A DNA stretch of 64,000 nt from Psilocybe azurescens (taxonomy: Eukaryota > Basidiomycota > Agaricomycetes > Agaricales > Agrocybaceae), in the NCBI GenBank assembly GCA_023853785.1, contig JAJIRX010000218.1, positions 62,001 through 126,000 of the forward strand, given 5' to 3'. Both the position numbers and the translations under genes were made by a program. Every line of letters starts with the position of its first letter. Positions within the stretch are counted from its first letter, which is position 1. Below, in pieces: positions 13,204 through 25,603 of the stretch. Under the pieces are notes generated by a model, which had not been told where the DNA came from, did not search any database, and saw only the letters and a list, made by a program, of their open reading frames with translations.

Positions 13204-14550
13204 TGGTATCTCGTAATTCAAGTAATCAGCGCTGCCGCGTTGCGTTGCGTTGCGCGTCCCGGTGTTTCAGCCTTCAGGGCTCGAGAGTCGATACGCGCTT
13301 ACTCTAATTAGAGACAAGGTTGAGGTAGTACATACAATTACTGTAATTTTTTATAACTGACCCATGTTTCGCGGTGTAAGCGTGTGGTCGACGCAGCTAA
13401 TACTTGGACCGGGGGAGTGGAGGGGTTCGGACGCCTGCCAAGATTTCTACTTCTACTTACCCTCAGCTTCGGCTTCACGCATACATACCCGAGTTGCATT
13501 TGCGGGCACATTATCTCGCGTTCTAATTCTCGATGAAGACTGCGCAGTGGCAGTGGCAGCAGCCCTCGCTCGAGACGCGATGAGACAGGGAAAGTTAAGG
13601 CTGAGGCCGCTGCGCAACATTAGATTCGCGCGCTCGTGAGTGAGTCGGGCCCATCTTCGATGTACATGCACATGCAATGTCATGCATGCATACATCATAC
13701 ATGCGCTGTTGACGACGGCGACGCACTCCGGTGGTTTACATTCAGAGACCCTGATTGTCCAGCGGCACTGGGCAGCGGCCTTTATTCCAGTTCCAGTCAT
13801 GTCGCATTCAATGCAAATTAGACAAATCGCACAAATTATGCACATACCAAAAGCACGAACCCGCGGATGATGCATTGCTGTTATTCTATCTATCTAATCA
13901 TCAGCAGAAAAATATCGCGCTCGCATTGCCTTTGCCCGCTTTTGCCTTTGCCCGCTTTTTCCCGCTTTCATCGACTCGCTGCAAACGGTAAACCAGACTT
14001 TAACCAGACTGAGACTGAGATTATGATCAACCCCATCCGCTGCTGCCCCTGGGTGGCGGTGCACCGCCCTCAGATCGCAGGCTTTTCAGGTACCCCTGTT
14101 CTCGGACCCCTGGAAATTGGAATGGAATCAATTTAAATGCATACGCACAGCAGACGTCGGAGGGTCGGAGGGTCGGGATGGCGGTAGGATATGACATGAT
14201 ATGATGCAGAGATCGTGAGACTTGGGCTGGATGTGAGGGGGCGGGGATCGTGATTTCGCGTGTGGTTCGTGATAGTAGATAGAATAGAATAGAATAGGAT
14301 ACTATATTCGTGATGGATGCATGAGATGAGATGGATGGAGGTTCCAGTTAGTTTGTGATTGGGTTAGTGGTGGGTTTAGTAGGATTTTGGGAGGGAGGGA
14401 GGAGGGTGTAGTTAAGTTATATCCAGGTGAGTCGAGCTGGGGAGTCGTGTCGTGCAGCGTGCTGGGTTACTGTTACCATACGGTGGTCACTGGCACTGGA
14501 ATCAGTGGGATGGGACGGGATGGGAATGTGATAGGTGCTGATGATGATAT

Positions 14551-15145
14551 GCATCTCGCAGGTTAGTTATGATATCGCACATACGCGTTTATCGTTACGT
14601 ATGCAAAGCAAGCGATGGGACTGAGAGTGAGAATCTGCATCTCGCTGCTGAGTTATGATATCTCACATACGCGTTTATCGTTACGTACGCTATGTAGAGC
14701 AAGCGAGGGGGCTGGGACAGTGAGAGTAGGGGGGAGCACGATGCGGGTCGCCGGCGTTTTGCGAAGTATCATTATCTTAGAACGTGCATGGTTTACGTCC
14801 TGTCTGGCCAGATTCCCGACTCGAGGGAAGAGAAGAGATACCATGGCAGGTCTGTAGTTCGAGCTGATACAGTACAGGAGTTATGGTATCACATACACAT
14901 ACGCGTCGTTTATTGTTACGTATAGACATATCGTATGTAAGGCAAGCGATGGGACTGGGATTGGGACAGTGAGAGTCGGGGAAACACAACGCGGTTCACC
15001 GACGTTTCGTTAAGTATCTTAGAACGTGCATGTATGTATAGAGTATACATGGTTTGCTTTTACTTCCCGTCTAGCCAAATTCCAGACTCGAGCGGAAGAC
15101 ATACCATGGCAAGTCTGTAGTTCGAGCTAACGCAGTACAGTACAG
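14551..15145. repeat. Decayed three-copy tandem array upstream of the zinc-finger gene
   Basis: The motif GTTATGATATC(G/T)CACATACGCG, followed by TTATCGTTACGTA and AAGCAAGCGA, occurs near 14567, 14653 and 14881. The second and third copies are long (about 240-260 bp). They share further blocks in the same order: GGGACAGTGAGAGT, TCTTAGAACGTGCATG, ACTCGAG, ATACCATGGCA and GTCTGTAGTTCGAGCT. The first copy is truncated at about 86 bp. The copies have drifted by indels. No ORF function is evident. Confidence 0.75.
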
Positions 15146-16202
15146 TATAGTAAAAGGAAAAAGACAGAGGTCGAGAGACCACTGACAGAGGCAGAAAGTA
15201 GAAAACCAAAAAAACGCCGGGCTCCAATACGAGCAAATGTCGATCAAATTTCACGACTGACCACCGGTATCAGACGTATTTGACAGGGTTTATTTCTCAT
15301 GCACACCCTTCAAACACAATTGGGAGTGCGCTGAGGGACCCTTCTACATATGTAATTTAGGACCCTGTGCATCAGGGGATAATGTCGATATGTGGGGAAG
15401 AGCTGACGGAATGCATAGATTTGATTATGCATGGGATGATGGCTTTATACTGCGTTTGGGCGTGTACGGACGCGTGTAGTTGCACTAGAAAGTGTTTGTC
15501 CTAGAATTTCGGGCGGTTAATTTTATTTTATTTTTAGGGTGCGTGAGTGATTGGGGCAATTTTGAGTCACTGGTCGGTCTATGAAGGACGCGACGGACAA
15601 CAGTACAAGACGGGCAAGAACAGGACACGTCTCGTGGCTCTTTGGGGAGGTAAGGTGGCGGTAATATCTACATAAAGATATGTACGAATGTTTTGTTATG
15701 TATACTGATTGATGAATACGTCGAACGGATTAGAATTTCGGAGGGTGTGGCTAACGGGGATGCGGTGGTGCGTTGGGTAAATGAAATTGTTGTTGTTGTA
15801 TCCGGATGTGACGCTGAGGTCATTTGACGCGATAAAGAATGATACGAGGTAAATCCCCCGACGGGGGTTTTTTCTGTCTTTTTTTTCTGAGAAATTGGGG
15901 CGGAAGGGTTGAGGAGTTTTTGGAGTTTCAGTGTATGTGCTATTATAGAACTTGACTTGAGACGACGGGACGGACGGACAGCGAACGAAGAAGAGCTTGG
16001 GAATCCGATAGGGAAACGAGGAACCCGAAATAGCGGGATTGCATGCTGCCCTGAAATAGTCGTAAAGGGGTTAGCACAAACACATCACAACACGAGATCT
16101 GATCGTCGAAATCCGTTCCCACCTTGACTTTTTTTTCAGAGGGACAAGGATTCGTTCAGGCACCCTTTATATCGCGCGAGTTGCTTTTGAACGAAGACGC
16201 TA
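15146..16202. other. Upstream region of the C2H2 gene
   Basis: No coding ORF is supported. A perfect CCCCC-GAC-GGGGG hairpin (15855-15867) is followed directly by six T and, a little later, by T8. A TATA-like string (CTTTATATCG, near 16165) lies about 35 bp before the start codon of the zinc-finger gene and is a weak core promoter candidate. A pyrimidine-rich stretch (16128-16138) precedes it. Confidence 0.35.
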
Positions 16203-19200
16203 ATGGACCACGACCAGCCGTCCCCTGATCAATTTCCCCCTGATCACCACACCCAGTCCCAATCACCGACCCACACAGACGACCCTCAGATGGCTGCCAT
16301 GGTCGCCAACGGGAGCGCCAGCAACATGCCTGGCCCCCTTGGAGGTATCAACAAGCGGTATAGGCCTGCTCCAGCGAAAACCTTCCAGTGTCGTGGCTAC
16401 GGCGAATGTCGCATGGTCTTCTCCAGGAGCGAGCATCTCGCAAGGCACATACGGTATGTTTTCTCGCTATCTCTAGTTCGTTTCCGCACCTTCTATAACT
16501 TTGTTTTGCCCTGCATTCCCTAGAAACACACGGGGGAGCGGCCGTTCTCGTGTCACTGCAGCAAGCAGTTCTCGCGGCTCGACAACCTGCGGCAGCACGC
16601 GCAGACCGTGCACGCGGACAAGCAGGACCAGAACGAGCGCATGATGCGCGATCTCACGTCGCTGCACGCCACCATGGCCGCGCAGAACAAGGTCGGCGCC
16701 GGCCGCGGGCGCGCCGCGCGCCCCTGTGTCCACCCTCCTCCACCTGCACAACTCGGCGAACGGGGGCGAGAATGGGCACGGGGTGTCGCCGACGCACCAC
16801 CAGCAGCACGAGGACGCGACGATGATGATCAAGCAGGAGGATATGGGCCCGCTGCCGATGCACCAGCGCCCTGGCACGAGCACGGGGTACGAGGAGATAT
16901 GCTCTACTCGTCATGGCAGGAAGAACGCCGTGCTGCATCCAACAACAACAACAACAACCACAGTAATAACAACCATTCCTTTCGTGACCCCGGCCAGTCC
17001 TTTCTTGCCCCCTCCGCATCCTCCACATCATCTGCATCTTCAACAGCAGCAGCTGCCGCCGCAGCCCAGTCCCATTCCTTTCGAGGCTACTCAAGTGGAT
17101 CCAACAGCAACAGCACCAACAACCGACCAGGATCATCCTCATCCGGGTCACGCCCACCCACTGCGTCTAGTCTTGCCCCCACCCGCTCGATGCCCATGGG
17201 CATGGGCATGCCCATCCGCGATCGCTCCCACCCCTCGCTGCAGTTGTCTCCGCTGCCCTCCCCGCAGCATCACCCTCATCAGCCTCCTCCGCCTCATCAT
17301 CTCATCTCCACGCACTCGCACATCACCAGCCTCTCTCCGCCCATCACTACCCCCCACGCCGGGGGGGCAGCCCGTATTTTCCTTTCCCGGGACACTTGAG
17401 CTCCGACGGCCGTCCACCGCCACGCGCCCCGGCACCGCACCCGCCGCGTTCTTCGCCCCCGGCGCACGCCCTTTTTCCGCCTCTGGACTGGGCGGACATG
17501 GACATCGGCCAGAATTATCCCTCCTACACTCAGGGTTTGGACGCTCCGGAAGCGGGCTCCAGCACGCACAGCACCAGCCCGCATTCGCAGGACGGGGGAG
17601 AGGGCGCGGGCGAGCCCACGTCCCCGCTGGCGGCCACGACGCCTCCCCGTTTTTTCTTCCACCCCCCTGGGCTCGACGGGCCCGCATCCTCATCCTCCTC
17701 ATCTTCCTCATCAAATACAACAGCAGGGCCAGCAGCCACCTCGCCATCCGCACTCAACCCGCGCAAGCGAGCGTATGGGGACCCGACGGGCCGTTCGAGC
17801 TCGATGATGCCGCCGCCGCATCCGTACGCGGAGGGGGAGTCCGCACTCAACCACGCCTCCGTACTCTCAGGGCTCAGCCACGCCCCCGCAGGCGCAGGGG
17901 ACGGCGGCGGGGGCTACGACTACGGGAGCGAGTCCCGCCCGGCATCCCGCCGCCTCTCCGTCATGGAGCTCTGCAACGACGACGACGCCGCTGCCGCTCT
18001 CGATGCACGGCCAACGTCCTCAAGGGGGCAGGGGCACGGGCAGGGGTATGTCTCCCCGGATCTGGAGCATTTTACTATCGGCAGCAGGGTATGGGTATGG
18101 GTATGGGTCCAGCAGCGGGAGCTATGGGCGAGACCAGGGCGGGTATGGGTATGGAAGCGGACGACCGACAAGCTCCCGCGCCGGGACAGGGGCCGGCGCA
18201 CTCTCACGCCCGAACACGTCGTCCGGGCTCGTCTCGTCCACGGTTGGCCTCCACATCTTCGACTCCCCCGATGGGCCTGGACATGGAGGGCGATCTGCGA
18301 GCCCCCGCCGTTCGCTGGCGTGCACACCCACCTCCAGCGCGAGCTCGGGTATGGACAGCAGCAGCATGGGCAGTATGGGTATGGACAGGGAAATGGGTAT
18401 GGACAGCAGCATGGGCAGCATGGAGCAGCACCTCAGGTATTCGGAAGAGCTCCGCCGGCAGCAGGCGGAGCAGCTGGAGCTGGAGATGCAGCAGGCGCGC
18501 CAGCAGCAGCACCACATCCAGCAAGCGCATCAGCAGCAGCAGGAAATGGAGGAGGAGTATATGCAGCAGGTCCAGCAGCAGCAGCAGATGGCGGCCTATC
18601 AGCAGCAGCTGGCTATGCAGCGCGAGATGGCGCTGCATCACCCGCAACAAGCGCAGATGTACTATCCCCAGCATCACCAGCAGCAGGTCCAGCAGCATTC
18701 TCAGCATCATCAGCCCTATCCTACGCACATTCAGCAGCATCACCACACTCAGCAGCATCCTCAGCATCCACCGCATCCTCCACGCCCTCTGCCTCTCCAA
18801 CGCCCACGCCGCGCGGCGCACCCGCTCCGCTCCGTGCCCAGTTCCGCGGACAGCTCGCCCGTTCACCCGCATTTTCCAGCGATGGAGATGGCGGGCGGGG
18901 AGGGATCGGGATCGGGATCGGGACCGAACCCCTTCGAGTCCCCTTCCCCCTCCCCGTCGCCGCACGTGCTCGGGCATCAGCCGCATCCGCTTTCGTATGA
19001 GCAGGGGCAGTACATGATGCAGCAGCAGCAGCAGGCGCAGTATATGGAGGAGATGGGGATGCAGCAGCAGCAGCAGGTCGAGTTCGAACACGCCCACGCC
19101 CACGCCCACGCGCGCGAGATGGAGATGGAGATGCAGGCGCACCAGATGGAGGAGATGCAGAGGGAGATGCAGCAGCAGCAGCAGTTTGAGGAGATGGTCA

Positions 19201-19268
19201 AGTTCGAGGCGCAGGGGCAGCAGGCGCTCCTCACACCGCCGCTGCCCATGCCGTTGATTATGGAGTGA
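16203..19268 (+). CDS. C2H2 zinc-finger transcription factor, two fingers, Gln-rich
   Basis: Predicted nuclear DNA-binding regulator. Two tandem C2H2 fingers lie near the N-terminus. Finger 1 ([24 protein letters not shown], 16380-16453) sits in exon 1. An intron (16454-16523) interrupts the linker, and finger 2 ([19 protein letters not shown].., 16524-16610) ends in HAQTVHADK. The [16 protein letters not shown] linker is the form seen in the fungal Msn2/Rgm1/Usv1 group. The rest is low complexity: poly-Asn, Ser-rich, His-Pro-rich, then long Gln-rich tracts near 18420-18770 and 19015-19190. It ends PLPMPLIME at 19268. The coding frame slips several times, near the intron junction, 16715, 16890, 17370 (a G7 run) and 18010-18100. 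Each time the same compositional protein resumes in another frame. The GC content is much higher than in the flanks. DNA target not inferable. Confidence 0.85.
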
Positions 19269-22200
19269 GGCGGGAGGCGGTTGTACGATTAAAGTATGCT
19301 TTAATATTTCGTTCGTTGATTCACGTTCATTTTTATTTGCCTTTCCTTCCTTTTTCTGGGTTTTTTGTTTTTGTTTTTTTCTCTTTTGGTCGGTCGGTCA
19401 CACACGCACACGTTCCTTTATTTGCTCTGTCGTCGCCAAGTTAATACATACCACCCTATATTTCTCATTCTCACTTCATCATTTTCATACGCGTATTTCT
19501 TCTCTATTCCCAACTATCTACTTACTCGTACTTATATCTATCTTCTAGTTCTAACCACAGCTCGTTACTTTTATCCTTTCTCTTTCTCGCTGCTCGCTGC
19601 TCCTTCATCTATTCTCTGTTTGAAGTACCTTAGTAATACCCTGCTTCACCTACTTTCTAGTATCAAAAAAATCTCCTTTGCCTTTTGCTTCCTCACGCTA
19701 TCACCATCACGCTTCATCTTTTCTTTTTTTACTTTTTTTTACTTTTATCTTTCCTGTAATGTACATAATTCTATTTTGCGGTTTTCTGGTCTTCATTTCC
19801 CCGAACCCCAATTGCTCTCTTACTCTCTCGGTCTCTATTCCCGTCCCGTCCTGTGTGTTGTGTGTGTAAAATCCGTGTAATTTACCCATTCCATTCCTTA
19901 CCTGTTCCCTTTTCTTCGGACAACTACGCTTCCATCTAAAACATCCATCCAAATGTCTACTACTCTTACTTACATTTCGTTTAACCTGCCTTCCTTGCTC
20001 TTCGAGCCCCTGTTCGTTACAATTTACTTATATTCCTATTCTCCGCGTACTCGTCCTCGTTCTTGTTTGTTACATACTTATTTGCATATTTACGTACTAC
20101 TTTTTATATTTTTTTTTTGTGTGGATACAAGAGCAGAACAAAAATAAACGAGCGTTCTCTGAATCGAACATTCCGTCGTTCCCTTCTGTTGCGATCCCGT
20201 TGTTTCTCCTCAGCAATTAACGTGTCGTGTGTGCCGCTTCTCACATCCCAGGTATTCTTACTAAGTGAGAAGCTTCGCGTGCACAGTTTGTTCTGAAAGC
20301 AGAACATAGAGCAAAGTAAAAGTGGCATAGATGATCATAACAGAAACCAAGAAACGAGGTCTGAAGTCTGAATTACTCCTATATCTGGTGTTGACTGAGA
20401 GTGTGGTGAGCACCTGACAGACTGGCATGCGCAGGCGTCGAAGGTGTATGGAACGTGTCGTGTGCGTCAGCTCTGCGAAGCCCTTCGAAGGCTGTTCAGC
20501 GATGCTTGGAAGGCAATTGAAGGCAATTGAGTTGCAATTCGAAGCGAGATATCGAATCGATGGCGTTGCCAATTAGAAGTCAGCTGCAGAGGTTAAGATG
20601 GATTCATCGCAAGATGATTGAATAGCATCCGGCATCGAACATGTCGCTGAGGATAAGATGGGTTCATTCGCAAGATTAAATAGCACCCGGAATCGAACGT
20701 GTCTCTATATTTGAATGCAACGCGCGGGCAGATCGATGATTTCGAAGGATTATTTCTGCTTGTTTCCTACGTTATCAGAGAGCCCATACAGAAGGGAATC
20801 TTAGAATTGCCGGTGTTCGTGTAGTACTGAACTACCCCCGACTCCCGAAGGCTCGGAGAAGATTAGCTCGTGGTAAATTCCTAGGACTCGAGATAGGCTT
20901 GTCATTGTCATATGTACGGAATGCATCGAATCTGCCGCTAGTAATAGTGTCGACCGATTTTTCTTCGTAATTAGGCTATCCGTTGGGCGATCCGGCATGC
21001 ATGAGCACTATCGCAGGATACTCCATTCCATGGCGGATTTACTTGTGATTTTAAATTTTTGACGTGCAGAATGTACTATCATAGACTCGAAATCGTTCTG
21101 AAAGGGGACGGGAGCTCGACAGCTCGAGGCTTTCTGAATTCTAGGATGAAGTGATTAGGAGTCGAATGGGCCGAAATACCCGAAGAGCTTTGCGATGTTC
21201 GGACGAGATACAGCTGATGCACCTTCGGACTACCCTATAGTGACTCACGAGTCGCCGAACAGCGATACATCTCGTTTGCGTTCTCAAAACCAGATGCTCA
21301 AAAATAAATACCTTTTGAGAGACCGATAAGAAGCCTATTTCCGCACGTACAGGAGGAGGCACAGTCAATTACATAGTACCGCACTGCGTTCCTTGGCCCT
21401 TTTATCGCACTGGGGACTTACGAGGATGCGCTTTTAATAGACTTCTTTTAATTATCGAGCCGTACCTCATCGACATTAAAGGGTGCCTGGTATATCCTCT
21501 TTAGCCGCCGCCGCTGCGCCATTGTGATGGATGGATGATGGCGATGATCTGACCATCCCGAGAAGTCTCGTGCATGTATACTATGCAGCTCCGGGCTATC
21601 AGGCCCGCAAAGCGCTTCGAGTCGCACAGGTACCCCTTGCAAGCTTGATCAATCCGCACAGCCGCCATGCAAACGCGGACGTCCTTGTACGCCACACAGA
21701 CCACATCCGCCTGCGGGGTAGAAGTAGCCTACAGGCTTCGTGGGACTCAACTCACGAGAAGCACTCCCCGTCACTTCCATCGCCACTAAACCCCACTCGC
21801 TGTATTAGGAGGTACTATGCTGGATGATGGATCCTCAGGCTCTATCGTCTAGAGCGTTCCCATGACCCATGACCCCATCTCCCATCCAGGATCTCGAAAC
21901 CCCGAAGAATCCCGACTTCTGATGAATGCATGATGCAACTATGGTGTAGGAACCCATAACTACCACCGAGGTTCGGATCCCCTATCTCTTCACTTTTCAT
22001 CTATTGTCAAGGAAATTTATACGCGAGATTATCATGCAAGGCGGCTAGCTTATAGCGGATGATCGTCGATATGTTTTGATAGTTCTGCTCAGTGATGACC
22101 TGCAGTGTGCGTACGCTGCACAATTCTGATGTTTATAATTATAACAGTTGCCCCGCAGCTCAGTTGGACATGATATCTCTATCACATGCAGTAACAGGCA

Positions 22201-22740
22201 GTAACAGGCAGTAACCAGCAGTAACTTCAATAACTAAACGTTCTGTCTATAATAAACTATTCGGTCGTCAAGGAAAATCTGGGGAAAGTTGGACCTGACT
22301 TCTCTGTGCCTAGCGATGAATTGGGACCAGAGTATGACGTCGTTCGCCATATACTGTTCCCCGGCAGAGTCTTACATGTATGTAGATAGACTTACATAGA
22401 GCAACGATCTGCAACGGTAAAGGAGCCTGAAGGACCAAGGTAGATAGATTGCGATAGACTACGCCTTAAGGCACCCTCAAACTCAAGATCCGTTAAGGTA
22501 CATATACCCGCCGAAAACATCCTTCGGAGGTAGAAATTAATACGCGATCCATCCTAGTACATGCTCTGAGAAGGGTAATTGAATCAAGTTAACCAAAGCA
22601 AAGCGAAAAAAAAATAATCTGGAACAAAAGAACGAAAAGTGTTCTGATTATACGATTACACTGGCGAATGTTCAGCCAAAAGTAAGTCCTAACGAATCAA
22701 AAAACATCGAAGATAAAAAGAAGATAAGTGCGGACATGTT
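19269..22740. other. Intergenic: pyrimidine-rich tract and no recognised gene
   Basis: From about 19320 to 20150 the plus strand is strongly C/T-biased, with many T runs. The 171-codon ORF there (19365-19880) is a product of that bias and has no domain. It is probably the 3' untranslated and downstream region of the zinc-finger gene. From 20300 to 22740 there are only short ORFs. A short tandem of CAGTAACAGG units occurs near 22193-22225. Confidence 0.45.
20590..20705. repeat. Two-copy tandem repeat of about 58 bp
   Basis: The blocks TTAAGATGGATTCATCGCAAG..TAGCATCCGGCATCGAAC and ATAAGATGGGTTCATTCGCAAG..TAGCACCCGGAATCGAAC are adjacent diverged copies. The CCCGGAATCGAAC end resembles a tRNA T-arm on the minus strand, but the stem does not pair, so I do not call a tRNA. 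Confidence 0.6.
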
Positions 22741-25603
22741 CTAGGTCGGGCGCGGCAAAGGAGAAGACGGATATCTGAAATCAGGAGACGAGGTACCGTG
22801 ATCTTTAGGTAGACTCGGAGCAAAGCCTGGCGGGTACGGCTTGAGATTGGGCATGCCAGGTATTGGACTGAGTGGGACGAATCCTGCTGGCAGGTTATTA
22901 TCTGGCAGAGTTACGGATATCGATCCGTGGTTCTGATGGTCATTGCTTGAGACAGCATGATCGGTATACTGTCCTTGTCCACTCTGCTCAGAGTAGCCGG
23001 GGAGAGGAAGAGGTCGATTCGCACTCTGCGGAGTGAGGAGCACAGGATTGACGATTGTCCCTTCTGATAATCTCGATGACGCATGCGTAGACTGGGAGAT
23101 AATCGACATTGGGATTAGGTTTAAGTTGAGATATTACATGCACTTACTGGAGTCACAATCTCAATGCCTGGTACGGTATTCGACGAAGTACTTCTCTGAG
23201 CGTGGTGAGGAGGGGTTAGATGATCACCCAGAGCTTGTTCTTGAGCGCGAGGAGTGTGAGGGATGTTCATGACAACGTCTCCTAACGGTGCTGGCATCAC
23301 GATCTCCCTTGGACGTCTCGGAAGACGGGGACGTGTGTTATTCGTCACTGAGAACGGCCGCTTCGGTGGATCTGGGTTCTAAGAAAGAAATATCATCAGA
23401 ACAAAAAGATTCTCGGAAACTATAATAACATACCTGAGGCACAGGGATCTCGTATCGCGTTGGCGTGTTTGTAGGAGCTGGAGAGTCTAAATATTGTCTA
23501 TTCGCACTTCGCCATTCCTCCGCGATGCGCTGCGTAGGTGACTGAGAAGGTGTCTCTTTCCTTGCTGATAGCCCCGTACGACTTTCAACTACTTCGGGAC
23601 GCCTGCCTCTCTGATGAATATAGCGGGGCGTGGTGAGGAGATCAAGATCAGAAAGATGCGTAGAGCCCCTGGACAACGCTGATGTCGCACGGGATTGCAT
23701 CGTCGCATACCATCGCGCCTGATCGTTTCCGCCGCTGAGAGCGGTATAGGCGACGCTGGCAGAGTCGTCCTCACCAGCGGGTTTGGATGCGTAAGCGTAG
23801 TCTTTCGTCCGGATGGTATCTCTGTCTGTCGCTCTTTGAGATGGTTCAGGACCACGGCTTCTTGATCTGGGACGAAGAGGAGCGAAGTCTCGAGGAGGAA
23901 GGTTCAAAGGTGGTCCCTCAGGCGGAACTGGGTAGCTCAGCTCATGCGGCGGTGGAAGATTGATGACGGAATTGGCGTCCATAGTCGGAATGTAGTTGTC
24001 AGGCGGAAGCGTGATTCGCTCGTGGAAGACGCTAGGGCTGTAGTTCCATACAGGAACAGGATGAATGGGGCCATTGGGATCCCCAGAAGGTTGGGGCTGG
24101 ATTGAAATGCGTTCGGGCCGGCGATGTTCGTGAATGCTAGTAGGACGTTGATGATCTGGCATCGGTGGGGCAACTTGCGGTTGCGTGGGAGGGATGTTCA
24201 AGGGCATTGGTGTGGTGATCGTAGGCCGTGGTAGAAGATTGCCGAACGTTCCAGTGTCAGGAGGAGTGTCGTGAGGATGTGAAGGGGGCGGACCAGTCGA
24301 GGTACTGGGTCTAGGTTGAATATTCTCGGGGGTTCTTTACGAGGTGGCCGATTTGCCGTCGAAGATATGGGAGGTTGTGGCGGAACTGGTGGAATTGGCG
24401 GTCTACATATTGTAAAATCAGATTTTCTGTGCATCAATCTCACGACGAGTGGGGATAAAGTTACCTTGAAGCATACTTCCGACGACTCGAAGAGCCAGAA
24501 GATCCTGACGCCTGGGATTGCTCATCAGGATACGTGTATCTAGAAACACGATCGCCTTCGTCCCTGAGGCGACGACTTTCACGGTCCTCTTTGCGGGTTG
24601 GACAAAACGTCCTTGCCTCAACCCTTCTTCGAACCCTAACCTCCGACCCTCTTCCATGGCCTGATCAACTGCTCTCGCTTCCATCAACCTGTGTATCTTA
24701 CTCCTTGCCCGTGCTGCGTCGTCCTCCGCGGCCGTTCTCTGTCGTTCCACCCTATCCACGATTTCTTGAGCTCGAAAACCTCTGTAATGTTGGCGCATGA
24801 GACATTGCATACTCTATTTTGCGGGGAAACAAGAAACGCACCTTTCTGAGCCACGTCCAACTGGATTTTGTAAAGCCCTAATTCCTGTCTAACTCGATCC
24901 AAGTCCCTCTCTAACCTCGCCTTCGCCTCATGAGTTGTTTTGAATAGAGCCAGGAGCTCAGTGGCGTTCCGCTCCGCCTCATTTGCGCGTGCCGTTTCTC
25001 TAGCTAACCGTTCCGTAGTTACGACTAGCAAGCTTGATATCGACTCCGACGCAGACCGTGCGCGACCGTGAGTGCGAGATTGGTGGTGGTGGCGTCCAGC
25101 ATGAGAGTTGGTCGCTGAAGTACCGGTTGTAGCGTCTGTACGATCGCGTAGGTGCTTCAGCTCTTCCACAAGTCGGCGTGGTATACTGGAAGACGACTCC
25201 TTCGACTCCTTCGACTTTCGGGACTTTGGCCTTTCACGATGTGCACTGACGTCATCCTCGGCTACCGCATGCATCCCTGCAGGGAAAGGCGGTAGCGGTG
25301 GGGTAGTATCTCGCATATTGTCGTCAGATTGAAAATCGGGAGGATGTAATGGAAGGGGAGGAAATGGTGGTGTGCCTTTTCGTGTCTTTGGAGTATTCAG
25401 GAACACGAACGAATCGGAAGAGGATGATTTGGAACGATTGCTGGGTGAACCCTCCTGCGCGACTATCTCTTCCAACAGTTTAGCGGCAGATTTCGTAGGA
25501 GTTTGATAGTTGCGCCAGTGTCCTCTGCGAAGCTTTGTTAGCCACCGATATAAACATAGCTTACTTGAACGTACTTCGGTGGTGGTCCTTGCAAATTGTC
25601 CAT
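22741..25603 (-). CDS. Coiled-coil, proline-rich conserved hypothetical protein
   Basis: Function unknown. I chose the start ATG at 25603 (MDNLQGPPPKYVQ, followed by a canonical gtaagc intron). Next come a Ser/Pro-rich segment, then a long coiled coil (from about 25000 to 24850, with LARETARANEAERNATELL and LERDLDRVRQELGLYKIQL). A 62-nt intron (24780-24841) joins in phase to a second charged helix with the RRLGFEEGLRQGR motif (about 24640). I recall that motif from uncharacterised basidiomycete proteins. The C-terminal 450 residues are Pro/Ser-rich and probably disordered, and end PSSPLPRPT at 22741. At least two joins need single-base frame changes, one at a C5 run near 24290 and one at the second intron. 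A scaffold or cytoskeleton-associated role is guesswork. Confidence 0.7.

Noticed and set aside
18204..19142. 312-codon minus-strand ORF rich in Leu and Arg
   Set aside because: It is a shadow of the CAG/CAC-rich tracts of the zinc-finger gene.
19365..19880. 171-codon plus-strand ORF after the zinc-finger gene
   Set aside because: It is made almost only of Leu, Phe, Ser and Tyr because of the C/T-rich strand, and has no domain.
20680..20705. CCCGGAATCGAACG resembles a tRNA T-arm on the minus strand
   Set aside because: The T-stem does not pair, no cloverleaf can be drawn, and it is part of a two-copy tandem repeat.
22150..22230. GCAGCTCAGTTGGA resembles a tRNA A box
   Set aside because: There is no B box at the right distance, no acceptor stem pairing, and the sequence runs into a CAGTAAC tandem repeat.
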